A stretch of DNA of 64,000 bases from Branchiostoma floridae. Its lineage: Eukaryota > Chordata > Leptocardii > Amphioxiformes > Branchiostomatidae. The stretch is taken from the NCBI RefSeq assembly GCF_000003815.2, contig NC_049986.1, positions 22,707,111-22,771,110 on the forward strand. The letters are read 5' to 3'. The translations under genes and the position numbers were made by a program. This document shows, piece by piece, positions 1 to 11,707 of the stretch (within the stretch, counting starts at the first letter, position 1; every line of letters starts with the position of its first letter). The notes under the pieces were generated by a model that worked only from the letters and a program-made list of their open reading frames with translations, did not search any database and was not told the DNA's origin.

Positions 1-830
1 GAACTGCGGTACCTCGCCGTCCATAGCCGACGAAAATACCAACAAAAAGCTCACAAACTTGCGGTTCGAATGCAAAAAAAAGATGGCGTCCAGCAAAAAT
101 AAAATCGTCCGATATGCGGATCTGCGGTGACGTAATGGAACAGACCACTTTTGGCGGGGGTGTTGTAAATCTGTTTTAATCTTTTTCAGTTTAAATATCA
201 TTTATATCTATTAATTGTGTTGTAGTTTAACATAAATTGTTCGAAATAAAGTACAATACGCTGTTTAATAGATATAATCGATAAATACGTAACACTAGTA
301 TTAGCGTCCTGTCCCCTCTATAATGGTGCGGTCCAAAAAGTGGGCGGTTATTCTAATAACCGCCCACTTTTCAGGTTACGGCCTGATAACCCATAGGAAA
401 TGGGGGCCTCTGATTGGCCAACTCCATCTGGCTATATGATAATATTTGTTGGTTCACAATGGCACTGCTACCGTGACATACTATGTGTTTTCCGCTTGGT
501 TAGTCGGCTACGTTGTTTCATTCTCTCTGCGCTTCCTTCTCGCGTGTACACTTCCCGTTGTCGTTTCCTTGCGGTCGCTGTTCTGCAATTAGTACACATT
601 AAGCGATTAATCTTCCACAAGTCTCTTCAGTAATACATTACTTTTTCCGACATTTCACATGGGTATACATTATTCATTACTCAGAATCAAAATCGTTTGT
701 TCTTATAATATATCAAGGGTTTTCCCCTGCTTAGTTTACTTTTCTCGGCTTATACTACAGACTAAATGTAATTAATATTAGCTGACCTTCATATTTTAAG
801 CATTGATAGGCTTCTCTACTAAATTGATAA
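1..830. other. Intergenic, no gene recognised
   Basis: I see no convincing exon on either strand. The only clear structure is the inverted repeat listed at 336-371. The rest is AT-rich with short frames lacking splice context. Confidence 0.5.
336..371. repeat. Perfect 17-bp inverted repeat with 2-bp loop
   Basis: AAAAGTGGGCGGTTATT (336-352) is followed by CT and then its exact reverse complement (355-371). It would form a very stable hairpin. It may be the centre of a small MITE or a cruciform site; no flanking target duplication was evident. Confidence 0.85.
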
Positions 831-1153
831 GTCAATGATATTCAAAATTGTGGCAATGTGGAGACAATTTGTCGTCAGCAGCATCTGGTTTTTTTATCTC
901 ATCCCTTGGCAATGTGGTGCTGCACTCAAAACTTAGTAGTGCTTTTAGAATACACTGCAAATCATAATTGCAGTTTGTGTTGGTGGCTCCATCGGGTGAG
1001 CCCCTAGGCTGGTTTGAATAAAAAAACAACTAGCGCTGTCATATCAGTATGGTTGTTGATAAGTTTGTAGAATGTGGTAAAGAGCTTTAGGAGGATTAGG
1101 GGAATCAGCTTGAAAAAATTGCTTTGGCTTTGTCGAGTTTGACAACCACTGAC

Positions 1154-1381
1154 CTGCTGTTGTTCTGTAGTCAGATTCCTCCGGGCCTCAGCAATCATCT
1201 TTGGTGACATTACTTCCTGGTTTACCTTGAAAGAGATGAATGTGCCCATTGTTACAAAGTAGTGTACATTTTGTACATGTTTGATAACTTGTTCATTAAA
1301 CTTTGCCGAGTTTGACAATCCCCCGAAATGCCGAGAAGGCTGTGTATGAACTGCACAATGTAAGGAGCTGTGTGGGTACAC
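1154..1381 (-). CDS. Possible exon fragment, unknown protein
   Basis: A minus-strand frame reads through KFNEQVIKHVQNVHYFVTMG and ends in LTTEQQQ directly before a donor-like CAG|GTCAGT (last exon base 1154). Amino-acid composition looks coding, but no family is recognised and no clear acceptor was found. A second open stretch lies just downstream on the same strand (1010 to 832; NCNYDLQCILKALLSFECS then a stop) and could be a terminal exon of the same gene. It could equally be part of an old transposon. Identity is unknown. Confidence 0.22.
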
Positions 1382-1399
1382 AATACGTACACAAAAGTC

Positions 1400-4140
1400 C
1401 GTTGAAAACCGGCGCTAATCTTTGTGATCTATCAGTCTATCAAATCTTTCTGATCGCTCATAATTTTTGTAGAACGCCATACAAGAAACTAACTGCTTGG
1501 GCTTCCCGCCAACCTCTACGGCAGGCAGACCGAATCTCCTCTGTATTCTTGTGCAAGCAAAAAAGAAGTGCCAAGTTTGTGTCCAACAAATTGTACCTTA
1601 TTAAAGGTTTTAGAAAGACTGCAATATCCATTCGAAGGCTTAACGAGGTCTAAAACGGCATATTTGTTCTCTATGCGACCTGTATGTTTGGTGATTTGCG
1701 CTGAAGGCGAGCCGCGGAGGGATAACAAAAGCGGTGTGTGATAACAAAAGCGGTGTGTGATGTGGGGAAGAAAAGCCGTGTCCAGACATGTAACTTTGCA
1801 GAATTTTGGGCGTTGGATGTGTTGTGTGACTTTGTTAACTCTTTGTGGCATCTATTTACCCAAGTTGCGCTGTCCAAACCCCAAAAATTTGTTGGTGGGA
1901 GTGTTGAGGTATGTGGGGTTGCAGATTGAGCGGCTAAGTATCGCTAATTTCTGCCTTACTTGCGTTTTTTTTGCGGCCTGGTCCGTACTGGGTGGTTCGT
2001 GAGGGTGGCCGCCATGTTGTCATTGTCGAATGTTAGTTTTGTGACGTGGTTCCATCAAAGTGTGGTGATACAGCACTTTTGTTATATACAGACGCTTCTT
2101 ATATACAGGCGATTTTGTGCTTATTGTGTTTGGCTGAGATAAGGCTGTTCATAAGACGTTCCCAACAGACAGATATTCACCTTTTCAGAGCGGCTTCCTG
2201 TTCTTCTGAAACCTCGTTATCCTCGCACCTGTAAGAATAAAACTGGTTACATGACCTGTGAGGTTATCCACTAGATCAATAGCATTAGGGTTAAAACTAA
2301 CGGAAATGGTCGTCCCAATATTAGCCTTTTTAATGCTCACTCGGACAGTGGGTTGTTATCCACTTGCAATTGTCTGAAACTTGTAATAATTTGTCCCAAT
2401 CTCAAGGCCGGAGTTCGAAATGGCGTCCGCCATTTTTTTTTCTCGCTCGAATTGCAGTGTCTGCCATGTTAATCAATGAACAGCCGACCTGATCGTCAAC
2501 TTGGCCGTTTGATGTGTTAGTGCTTAACGACTCTTGTGCAATTAGAGACGTTTTCATTTTTGTTTAGATGCGGCAGTATACTACGTTGCTCATGGTTTTC
2601 TATTTCACAAGATTCGTTTATTTTTTTGCCTCTCTGTATTCGGCCAGTCGCAGTGAAGGGCACTTTATTGGGGCCAGTTGGGACATACTGGGCCCACCCA
2701 CGACCTTTCCCCACTGCTTGGATGCAGTTTGAAGTCATACCCATGACCAAGTCCTGCCAGTGACGTTTTTTTTGCCTTCTTTGTGCATGTCATGCAGTGT
2801 GTCCTCAACTTTGTTAATCAATTTTGTAATGTGCCATTTGAAGTTTTCATGCCACATATGTCTTTTTGTGAAACATGGTTTACCAGGTCATTTTGCAGTC
2901 AAATCTTCAGAGAATCCAGCCAGCTTGGGGTCAAAGTAGACAGGTTTAAATTAAACTGGTCAGACTTCGGGCTAGACAACGGTCGGAGATCAGGTGACAG
3001 GAAATGTTCGCACTGACTACCGCCTGATCGTGGAGAACTTGTCCAGTTGCTGTAGTTGGCAGGACTCGAAAGAGTACTTACGGCAAGCTAGAGAGCTTTC
3101 CAATGCTGATGTGCACAAGCAGAACAATAATGAGGGATTGTGCTTGGCTGAGATAAAATTGTCATTAATAAAAAAAAAATGGGGCACGTACACAGAAGTC
3201 CCTGTTTAAACTGGCTCAGATTTTAAAGTACACATCAATGCTACGAACCACTCAATACTACTGCCATTTTAATAGATAACGAACTGGTATATCCCCCTCT
3301 AGCTATCTTGATTCTTTCTTTATAGGAAGGAACATCTCCCCTATGTGCTTTGAATATGTTCCCTTTGGTCCTAGAAGCGTACCCGCACTCATTATACTAG
3401 TAATCTGCCTTTTCTTCTTGGCCTTGTGCTTCAGTAATTTATGGACTGAGACCATGGCAGAAAAAGATCCGAACCTTTCGCACCAGCAAGTCTCTGAATG
3501 CAGAACGGTTGCTCAGGTGTTGAAGGAATGCCCGTCCGTCTTGCCCTAGGACAAATACCATAAGCTATATAAAATATTTGTATAATAAGGGCAATCTAAT
3601 CTACGACTTGTACAATTGGTACGACACTTTGTCTATGAGTTCAAGTCTGAACAATGAACTTTACTAAACCTTCCTAGTGACACAGGAGACGCTTTCCTCC
3701 CACAGCGCACAGTGACCCATCTACATGTGCAACACGCTTTACAAACCTACGGCTTACACACAGCGCACAGTACCCAACATTCAAATATGTATTTGAGCGG
3801 GAACGATACCTCGCTAGGATCAGAGCCTCTAGAAAGTCCAAACCAGCTAAAGAGTAGTAAAAAGGCATCGAGCAAAAGACGCTGATTGTGTGAATCCCAG
3901 CTTTAGCTAACCATCTTGGTGAAAAAGGGAAGAGAAAAAGGAAATGAACAAAAAAAAAATAACAATGGCTTATAAAACACAGCTCTACCAGAAGATTTTC
4001 GCAACCTGATTGATGATATGTTTACTTAACCCACATTTGTACTGCTGTATGTTTTTGTGACCTAATAAGTATAGTTTTGCAGCGCTTGAGCTGGTTCCCA
4101 GGCCCTTGTCCTGTGTACTTGCTGTACAGTCCCTACAAAA
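1400..4140. other. Intergenic, no gene recognised
   Basis: A 19-bp unit (ataacaaaagcggtgtgtg) is repeated twice in tandem at 1722-1740 and 1741-1759. Otherwise only short frames without splice support or family resemblance were found on either strand. Confidence 0.5.
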
Positions 4141-4143
4141 AAA

Positions 4144-4290
4144 TCAGTCACTGTGTTTCTTTGCATGGGCATGGATTCTCATGTGACGTGTTATAGAAAT
4201 TATCTGAGCTGCCCTATAGTTGCACAGTTGACAGGTGAATGGTCTTACACCCGAATGGATTTTGCATTTAAGTGGATACCAAGGTAAACA
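4144..4290 (-). CDS. C2H2 zinc-finger exon, 3' terminal
   Basis: The minus strand encodes one canonical C2H2 finger: RPFTCQLC, twelve residues, then HMRIH, matching C-x2-C-x12-H-x3-H (Cys codons 231-233 and 222-224 of the 4 kb block; His codons 183-185 and 171-173). A linker-like HSGVRPF precedes it, as between tandem fingers. After the finger the frame reads AHAKKHSD and stops at 4144-4146. Such fingers bind DNA in nuclear transcription factors. Upstream of about 4290 the frame loses resemblance to a second finger and I see no other exon of the gene, so it may be an orphan exon or retrocopy fragment rather than a live gene. Confidence 0.6.
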   Translation of the reverse strand, partial: CLPWYPLKCKIHSGVRPFTCQLCNYRAAQIISITRHMRIHAHAKKHSD

Positions 4291-4484
4291 AAATAATGGA
4301 CATATTCAAATTTGTATCATGAATTGTCACAGATAGTTGCTGTTGCTGGAGTGAAAGGCCAGCGTCAGGAAAATAGATGAAAACAAATCTTGTTCATGTT
4401 AGAAATTGAATCCATGCCTTCTGTATCGTTTTTCATACTACATTGAATTTGTTTCTGATAGTTGCCAAATAGCTGAACCGTTCC

Positions 4485-4800
4485 TCGTTGAACAATTATA
4501 GGGTAGTCTGAAAAGTTTGAACCAATTTCCAAGAAGTCATATTACGGATCACTCCTGGTTCTCGCGTCGCTTCAATGTTTGAACACGTTAATTTGCCTGT
4601 GCCATAGGTATGCAATACCAGTCCTGGTTATAGATAGGTTAGTTTGTCTTGTTCTTGTTAGTATGAAAAGTTTGAATCAATTTCTGAGAAGTCATATTAC
4701 TGTTCCTCGTTGAACAGTTATAGATGGGTTAGTCTGTCTTATTCTTGTTGTTCTGAAAAGTTTGAATCAATTTCTAAGAAATCATATTGCGCATCAATCT
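4485..4800. repeat. Threefold degenerate repeat (tctgaaaagtttgaa...)
   Basis: The block 'gaaaagtttgaaYcaatttc...aagaagtcatatta' occurs near 4510, 4665 and 4755, with the flanking 'ttcctcgttgaac' also repeated. On the minus strand each copy reads YDFLEI/SNF-like peptide followed by a sequence resembling the 3' ends of mariner elements (caaacttttcagactaccc). The mariner link is only an inference. Confidence 0.5.
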
Positions 4801-4809
4801 TGGTTCTCC

Positions 4810-6300
4810 ACATTTCTCTCTTCATAATTAAAGCAACAAGTGGACATACCTGAGTCAGATCACCAACTCGACTCGGCAATTCCGGTAGACTCATCAACTC
4901 TCTCCGACTGGTAATTCTGGTAGTGCAATATCCTTTGAGACGGTGTGTACATGTATAATCGTAAAAAATTACCGCACCAGAAAATAGATGTTTGCGTGTG
5001 CGAAGTTCCCGCTGCTGGGGCCATAAATGCGCTATGCCAGTCCTGACTTTAGTAGCTATATAACTAGTATAACCACCCTTGGGATTGATACACCAGTTTT
5101 TGAGCCCATGCCCTTCATTTATTCTCCGGTTTCTTTTCATGTGTTGCAGCGTGCGTTGTTTGCAAAAGAGCACAACTCCATCTTACTTCAGTGCCTCCGC
5201 TGTAAACGCACACATTGTACACTTAACGTAAAATTTCACACGTACGAAATACCTCAATTATTATTACAAGGCCACGTACAAGGCAACTTTTAGGACATCC
5301 ACAATATATAAGGTGCGGCAAAACTACAGACAATGTGGACATATTTAAGTTTGAAAAGATTGGATGCAAATTGAAAATAATCTACATCTGTAAAATACGA
5401 AGAAGTGCGTCCACAGCAGATAGCGTTATCCATGGTATCACCACTGTACACTTCCAGCTTATTGGTATTACAGCGGTCAATTGCAAATAGGCAAAGTTAT
5501 TACATAGCTGACCATATTTATTACAAAATTCATTATATGACATTATCATGCTATCATTGTTCAAACTATCATTACAAATAATACATGCCCATTAGCAAAA
5601 GCAGTATACATAATAGGTTTTCCTTCAATACGAATATTTGCTTTTATCCATAATATTTGTTGGTTGATCTCAGCAGGACTTGACAGCGGTTTTTATTGGT
5701 ATCTTTACCATGCATTTTTTCATTCATTAGGGGGCCTGGCGAAACATGACTACATGTTCGCCAGGTTAGAGGCTAACCCTGAAGCTGTGTGGCCAGTGTA
5801 ATCTCACCAGCTACTGCACTCGTGGCTGTCTAGGAGAAACAGCACTGGTCTGTCGGACACAAGAAGTGCTGTGGGCATGACCTATAGTCTGTCGATGAAC
5901 CTTTGCCCTTCTGTAACAAAGTCGCGTTTATGGCAAAACGCATCCTAGAACATATAAACCATAAGGATACCGGTAGCTCTAGTAGGATGTTTGTACAACA
6001 TTGGCTCATAATGGCTTATTGTGCTTCCTTACGAAGAATTGTTGAGTACAAGATGCAGAAAACCAATCTCCTATATTGTTCATGAGTGACAAAAATTTAT
6101 TCTATGTATGGCTAAATCGCTTGCTATTTAAGTTACAGCATTGACTCTCCTGTTGATGTAAAAATGCCCACTCCTATTATATCCATATCTTGATAGTTAA
6201 TAAGTTAATTTAAAAGTTTTTTGTCATGAAAAAGATGATCTGCTACGAAGCAACCTCTAGCGACCATCATTATATTACTGCAGAGACCTTCTTTCCCATC
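4810..6300. other. Intergenic; hairpin at 5735-5765
   Basis: No gene was recognised. At 5735-5765 CCTGGCGAAACATG pairs with CATGTTCGCCAGG across a short loop, followed on the minus strand by AATGAATG-type sequence. This resembles the hairpin-plus-microsatellite 3' end of a CR1/L2-type LINE. Confidence 0.4.
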
Positions 6301-6324
6301 AAAACGCGACAGCACGCGGTACTG

Positions 6325-6410
6325 TCAAGTCAAAGCCTTTATTTAATCTCGATGGCTTGTTCGGCCGTTATGGCCGTTTGAAAGTTCGAGAAGATCTAGG
6401 GGCCGAGGTC
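6325..6410 (-). mobile_element. LINE-type 3' tail
   Basis: Read on the minus strand, a short GC-rich inverted repeat (CGGCCATAACGGCCG) is followed by AGATTAAATAAAGGCTTTGAC. It matches the layout of the tail at 61.26 kb (GGCC-rich hairpin then AGATTAAATAAAGATC). Only the 3' end is present. Confidence 0.45.
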
Positions 6411-7158
6411 AAGAATCAAAATATTTTTCAGTACTAGTTAACAACAATGCAGTAATTAAATGGTGAACAAAGCTTAATACATTCTGTCTTGTATTGTTCA
6501 AGTGCTTAATCAATGTCCATAATTATACCTGTTCCATGAATATCTGGGAAGTCTTGTAGTCTTCCACTGACTACCATGGATCAGAATATGACAGAAATCG
6601 GCAGTACGTTTCTAACTTCATAAGTTCATTCAACTGTGTCCTGGTTTCAAGTTTACCGTGTCTTCTACGCTTTTCCTCTCTCAGCGTCACTTCCCTAAGT
6701 AGCTAAAATTGGCCGCCGTGTCACATAACACGTGTGGCAGGAAATATAAGTATTGACACACTAGACGGGACACCCAGGCAGCGAGATGGGATATGTAATG
6801 AAGAATTGAACTTGTCCTGCGTCTCACATTGCACCGTTTTCCCGCCACGTTCGCACGAGTGACGCTATATTCCATTACCCGGTGCCGCTGTTGTTAGAGA
6901 TGGGATGTCAGCACTGACTGGGTGGGCTAAGTAGTTGAGAAATGACTACACGGGGCGAATTCACGGCAGGTAGACCTGGGTCTAATTTTCACGGGAGTGT
7001 GCAAAGGGAAATAGGTATCATCCTTAACTTAAAGGGTGTTTTCGTAGCTCAAGAAGAGCATATTTTATTTTCGTCACCTTCACATTTAAATCCGCCTGTT
7101 TACGATTGGCAAATAAAAAAAGACAACCGGAAGGCCAGCAAGAGACCTATCAATATTG

Positions 7159-7370
7159 CTAAGGAATTGAGTCATTGTACTGTCTAACCGCTGCGTGGAC
7201 GAAAGACCTTCTGAGTCGTTCGGTTCTGGCCTTTGGCACAGAGGACAAGTTCTGGTTCCTCAGCTGCCTGCCTGAGGCTTTCGCTCGTTGCGGAGGGAAG
7301 CCATATGGGGGATGATGCCTGGAGTGTGACGTCTCCTCTTTATACCTCTTGTCCATCTGTTTCCATCGGT
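7159..7370 (-). pseudogene. LINE reverse transcriptase, C-terminal fragment
   Basis: The minus strand encodes ..RNQNLSSVPKARTERLRRSF, then VHAAVRQYN and a stop. The arrangement (short arginine-rich stretch, LRNQ, P..RTERLRRSF, AVR.YN near the C-terminus) is typical of the end of non-LTR retrotransposon ORF2 proteins, where the last residues usually read SFIP.AVRLWN. Only about 65 residues are present, with no catalytic reverse-transcriptase motif. It is a 5'-truncated remnant, as is normal for LINEs; the 3' untranslated part would run towards 6.95 kb. Confidence 0.55.
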
Positions 7371-7444
7371 GACTTTACCGACAGGTGATTCATTATATTA
7401 GAAAAAAAAACAACAACTGAAGGCTATAAGAATGTAGGTTGTCC

Positions 7445-7835
7445 AAGAGACTCGGTACCTTTTGCCTGTTGTCAAGGTACTGACGTTGCCTGGTGGCCTA
7501 TCAGAGATGCAAGAGTTATGTTAGGCCTGGAGAAATGAAAGTTGTGTTCTAATTACGGTCCTGAGGGGAAAAATGGTTGGTAGGTCTGTAACTGCATGAG
7601 ATTAAGATAAACTCTTGTAAGTACTTGTCCAGTCAAGTCACTCACTACCTTCTGTCTGTTTTCAATGTACACACGTTGCCTGGTAACCTACCAGAGATAC
7701 AAGAGTTATGTTAGGCCTGGTGAAGTAAAGTTGTGTTTCTGATAACTGTCCTGAAAAAAATGGGTTCAACAGGTCTCACTCAGTAAGTGCATGAGAATAA
7801 GGTGTGTGTTTGGCCATATCAATCATCTGCACTGT
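7445..7835. repeat. Two-copy tandem duplication, ~210-bp unit
   Basis: 'ttgcctgg...aagagttatgttaggcctgg' occurs at about 7487-7535 and again at about 7676-7722, with similar flanks (ttttgcctgttgtcaaggta / cttctgtctgttttcaatgta before; the 'tgcatgagattaag' segment after). No coding frame. Confidence 0.7.
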
Positions 7836-7839
7836 ACAA

Positions 7840-9060
7840 CACTTGTACACTGGCCACTCGGGGTTTTAATCTCCTAGGCCACGGTATAACCCGGATAGTT
7901 TTATCTTAGTGGCACAATAATCTCAAACTCATTCCACGAGCGCCCCAAATGATAAATGTTTATCTTATCCCTTTCAATCTAATTCTTTATGTTAAAAAGA
8001 CTATGAAGGTAATGTGCATGTCAATTTGCAAATATGCCAACATAACATGAAAAATACACGAATGCACAATAGGTTATTGCACCTTGACTTCAACCTTTGC
8101 TGTTAAAATTTGTTTGGTTAGTTTTGCATCGAAGTATCCAAGCAGAATATGAAAATAATTTAAAATTTGTACGTGATCCAGCAAAATGGGTATGTATAAA
8201 CATGTTGGATCGGTTTTACAAGTACACAAACAGAATATGAAAATACACGAATGCACAAAAGAAACTTGGTACTAGACTTCAGCCTCTGCCATGCTAGTTC
8301 TTACATTATGGCCCAGCACGCCACAACGGGTACAGTGTTGAAGTCAATCAACTGTGCTTTGATCAACAGGGCATTAGAAGTATAGAGCCAGTGGTTCAAA
8401 AGCACGTCACAAATTATATTGTATGTGTTACCTTTCCTTGCGTGGCCCTTGTTGAAGTTGAAAAATCTATTTATCTTAACTATAGAGCGTCCCAATTGCA
8501 CCTGAAGGCTTTTCAATACGTTCCTGCACGTGTTCAATAATTTTGTGCAAATGATTAGTACAAAAATGAGTGCGCATGTTAATCGCAATTTCTACTGCTA
8601 TAGCCTTGTACTGCTTTACTCAGGAATGTCATCAATTTCTTTGGACATATGAAACCGACATCGCCTAACCAGATACAACAGAATGCGCCAACCATATATA
8701 AGAAAAGTCAAATGCAGAGTTTAGCATTCGGCGATGTATCACATACATACATGTATGCATTATCATCGAATACATCTTATGGTTGTTATGTCAGCTCCCC
8801 ACTCTCGCCACACTTTCTTATAGAGTTATTTTTACGTCCGGTGTTGCTACAGTCAAACTTGTTAAAGAATACCAATTTCGGGACCAGTGTAACGTGGTCT
8901 TTTAGACAAGTGGTCTTCTCATACAAAGGAAGTAAAAACGGCTAGATAGGGCAGACAATGATTTCCGTTAACGGTCTTTAATTCCACATACGGTATTACC
9001 TGCACATTTGTACAAGATAAAGAATCACGTTCCTACATCATTTACATCCCTGGTCAACCA
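7840..9060. other. Intergenic with a ~180-bp imperfect duplication
   Basis: 'atgaaaatacacgaatgcacaa' with following 'gacttcaRcct' occurs at about 8048 and 8235. The segment 'cagcacgccacaacgggtacagtgttgaagtc' near 8312 recurs at 20.51 kb. No gene was recognised. Confidence 0.5.
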
Positions 9061-9280
9061 TGTCTAGTTTTACATAAATTGTATTTGGATTACATTCATC
9101 ATTTAGTCTGGAAAAATATACAATTTTCCAGTATGATAAAGGTCAACCATGTCTACTGTCATTTGCACTGGAAAAACATAAACCCAACTGTTTCTGGTCG
9201 CAAGGGTCGAGCTATCAGGGGAATTCTGCAACTCCGCAGAGCGAGTGCGGGACGTCCCTATGTCGTTTCTGGGAAGGAAA
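9060..9280. repeat. Duplicated segment, paralogous to 21.68-21.90 kb
   Basis: The block from 'catccctggtcaaccatgtc' to 'gggacgtccctatgtcgttt' is repeated near 21.68-21.90 kb with moderate divergence. In the other copy the minus strand has an acceptor-like CCTTTCCAG before AAACGACAT, so it may hold an alternative 3' exon of the neighbouring family; here that frame is interrupted by stops. Confidence 0.55.
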
Positions 9281-9475
9281 ATTATTGGAATTTTTCTTTT
9301 AGTAAGTTTATTTTAGTAAAACATTCTTTTAAGTATTTGTTATAATGATACCTCTTACAAACAAAATGCTGATAATGAATGAACGAGTGACTTATTGAAT
9401 ATAATGAATAAAATGAATCTGCTTGGCGGTTGAAAGTTGTACAAAAGCGAAATACGTGTGAAATTATAAACTTAC

Positions 9476-9602
9476 CTTCTTTAACCATCAGTTCCCCTTC
9501 CATTTTTCTGTTAGAGTAGCTGAAGAAGACGTGTTCCATCGGTAGTGCTGACCGATTTTCCAGCTGCTTCATTGGTATGGCGTACGGATGCTCGCCGCTC
9601 AC
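9476..9602 (-). pseudogene. Family exon 'LENRSALPMEHV' (copy 0)
   Basis: The minus strand reads SGEHPYAIPMKQLENRSALP then MEHVFFSYSNRKMEGELMVK, ending at a donor GAAG|GTAAGT (last base 9476). It is a paralogue of exons at 11.15, 17.88, 22.10, 23.06 and 24.27 kb. The conserved core survives, but the upstream part is broken by a stop just before MSGEHPY, where sister copies read IHKIETGEHPY or AMTDVTGEHPY. The protein family is not recognised. No coiled-coil exon belonging to this copy is visible nearby, so it is probably an isolated duplicate. Confidence 0.6.
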
Positions 9603-9639
9603 ATTTTTTTTATGAATGCTGTTTGAGGCGTATTATAGA

Positions 9640-9925
9640 AGTATAGAGCAACATCAATGTGGAATCGGCTACCTATAGCACTACAGTCCGCCCTATCTTC
9701 AAGGTCCTTCAAAACTGGTCTCTGTGACCTGGTCTCCTGTATGGAAAAATGATCTTGGCTGCTCCATAACTTGCGTATTGTGTATATATCATGACTGTTT
9801 TTAACTATGTTTGTAAATATTGTCCACTGTATGTGTTATCTGTGTATATGTATGAAGTCCAGGAAGATAGTGGCGTGCCCTAGGGCACGTCACTAATGGA
9901 TTTTCGAATAAAGTTTCAAGTATTC
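9640..9925 (+). mobile_element. LINE 3' end with ORF2 C-terminus
   Basis: The plus strand reads MWNRLPIALQSALSSRSFKT, then GLCDLVSCMEK and a stop. W-N-x-LP followed by a leucine/serine-rich stretch and SFK is the classic C-terminal signature of CR1/L2-like LINE reverse transcriptases. A 3' untranslated part follows and ends in a palindrome (GTGGCGTGCCCTAGGGCACG) and 'cgaataaagtttcaag'. It is 5'-truncated. Confidence 0.65.
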
Positions 9926-10204
9926 CGTGCAGATCGTATCATCGTTAATGTTACTTTTGCTAAAAAGGGGGGCTTTGTACCAGTACTGTACCATAGGAAT
10001 CGATTTGGTACAGGTTTTAACAGTCAGGTTTAGGGTTAGGTTATATGAAATTAGTCATTCGGTCAAAAGCGTCTTGTCACTTAAGATTTACAAGATTTAC
10101 TCGCCAATAGCAGTCTGGTTCCAAACAGTACTTAGCATGTCATCTGCCTGATCAAACACATTCAACAGCTCCCCCTTCGCCCTTCTTCGGCACATAAAAT
10201 CTTT

Positions 10205-10410
10205 ATTATTATTATTCATTTGAAGTATAAAAACCCATAGGCACACAAAATATCCCACATGCATATACATTAAAAACAGCTATCTGAACAATAGGTCATA
10301 GCAGTTGCGGCAAAAAAAGTGTTTCTGTAGTACATGTCTCACAAGTCAACAAGTGCCTTATAATAGAGGAGGCCATTAATCTTTGTAAGAAAGAATACCA
10401 AACCCTCCTT
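10205..10410 (-). mobile_element. Interspersed ~170-bp LINE-tail-like repeat, copy 1
   Basis: The repeat contains 'catatacattaaaaac', 'caataggtcatagcagttgcgg' and 'aaaaagtgtttctgtag'. The same block occurs at 44.52-44.68 and 45.79-45.95 kb in the same orientation. On the minus strand it ends in simple-sequence (ATAATAATAAT here, AAAG in the 44.5 kb copy), as LINE 3' ends do. Confidence 0.65.
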
Positions 10411-10563
10411 CGTCTTGATTCAAAAGTGTCAGTCGAATGGTACACAAACATTGCACTGGCGCTACACCGTCGTGGCAAATTCATAATAGTCGGTTACTTT
10501 TATGTCCTTCATGAGGTTTACAAGACAGGCCAGGTTGGGAACTTTACTAGCACTACCGTCAAC

Positions 10564-10800
10564 CTAGTCTTCCTCGTCCGAGGCGTCCTTGTCACCACTC
10601 TTCTGCAGTTCCTGCATGCATCAGGATAGTCGCATCTTTCTCCTAGTCTCCGGCCTCTGTCTCGTTAGTCGCCAGATCCTGGTTGATGTCTGCTAGTTCC
10701 TGGAAGTTGCAGCCGAACAGCTCTTGGGCGAGCTGCTCCATCCCAGTATCGTGAACCCGGCCATACTGATGCTCTGCGCTGGCTGACTCATAAGTGTCTG
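10564..10800 (-). pseudogene. Terminal exon of coiled-coil family, copy I
   Basis: An acceptor TTTTTGTAG precedes CAGACAC (exon start 10800) after a long pyrimidine tract. The frame encodes DTYESASA..., FGCNFQELADINQDLATNET and EAGD, then hits TAG at 10643-10645, where the 17.3 kb copy has a tryptophan codon (GACTGG to GACTAG). The ancestral end (ASDEED-stop) is still visible at 10564-10566, but an insertion shifts the frame in between. The sequence is acidic and helix-prone; no domain is recognised. It lies just downstream of the 11146-11314 exon, joined in phase 1. This copy is probably dead at its 3' end. Confidence 0.7.
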
Positions 10801-11145
10801 CTACAAAAATATGTATAAAAGAGACAAAAATAAGAAGAAAATAAAACACTGACCACAGCAAGTATTTGAACAGTTGTGTCACGCTACTAGACTGCTGGAA
10901 GTCATTGCTGCCCTAATAGAGAGCACTTTAGCTTCCTGGCAAACTTGAGGCATGTTGAGGTCCATTCTTCTTTCTTGAAGTTTTATTGTTCAGAAGTGTG
11001 GTTTCATAATCAATCGCGGAACGCAAAACGTTGATGATAAAATGAAGAACGAGTAATTAGTTGGTTCATATGAATTGAATTGATCTACTAGGCGGTTCAA
11101 AATGGTACAAAAGTGAAATATGTATAAAATTATCAAAGAACTTAC

Positions 11146-11314
11146 TTTCTTCAACCATCAGCTCCCCTTCGATTTTTCTGTTCGAGTAGGTGAACACGAC
11201 GTGTTCCATCGGCGGTACTATAGTTAGTGCTGACCGATTTTCCAGCTGCTTCATCTGTATGACGTACGGATATTCGCCGGTCACATGAATCATTGCGTAC
11301 ATCTCACTAGCGTT
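11146..11314 (-). CDS. Family core exon 'LENRSAL...EHVVFTYSNRK' (copy I)
   Basis: A 169-bp exon: acceptor CTACTTTCCAG before 11314, donor GAAGAAA|GTAAGT with last base 11146. It encodes 56 residues (NASEMYAMIHVTGEYPYVIQ, then a core LENRSALTIVPPMEHVVFTY and SNRKIEGELMVEE) and leaves one base, which matches the phase-1 acceptor of the terminal exon at 10800. The identical length, phase and frame in the 17.88 kb copy support a real exon. No catalytic motif, membrane span or known domain is apparent. About 230 bp further upstream the minus strand carries SRSEILIASSK, which is contiguous with this exon in the 23.1 kb copy. Function unknown. Confidence 0.65.
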
Positions 11315-11707
11315 CTGGAAAGTAGTTTGGAGTCTTCTTTATTTCAGACAAGGTCCATGGAAAACCGTATGAAGCTACTTTATGAAGTCTTTCATCTTTC
11401 ACAAATTTAAACAAAGGGTTCACAAATTTAAACAAAGGGTACACAAAAATCTGGGGCGTGCCCCAGCCAGACCCCCTTGTGCCCTATCCTAGAATAATTG
11501 TAATGGCATAACGACATAACAAAAATAATAAAGTACTGGTTTTGATGAAGCGATCAAGATTTCGCTCCGTGAAACGCCTGCACGGAAAATACTACAACGT
11601 TGCGCTTCACTACTTTGACTCATGCAAACTTTCTTCATTGTGAAAAAACGCCAAAGTGGGGGAGTCATTTTCATCTCCATTTTCATGCATTCAAATAATG
11701 GTACCGT

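Noticed and set aside
4739-5173. 144-codon minus-strand frame as a gene
   Set aside because: It overlaps the degenerate 4.5-4.8 kb repeat, shows no domain, and has no splice support.
10805-10880. Transmembrane segment before the terminal exon
   Set aside because: The hydrophobic frame is the T-rich polypyrimidine tract of the intron; the acceptor TTTTTGTAG directly follows it, at 17.54 kb as well.
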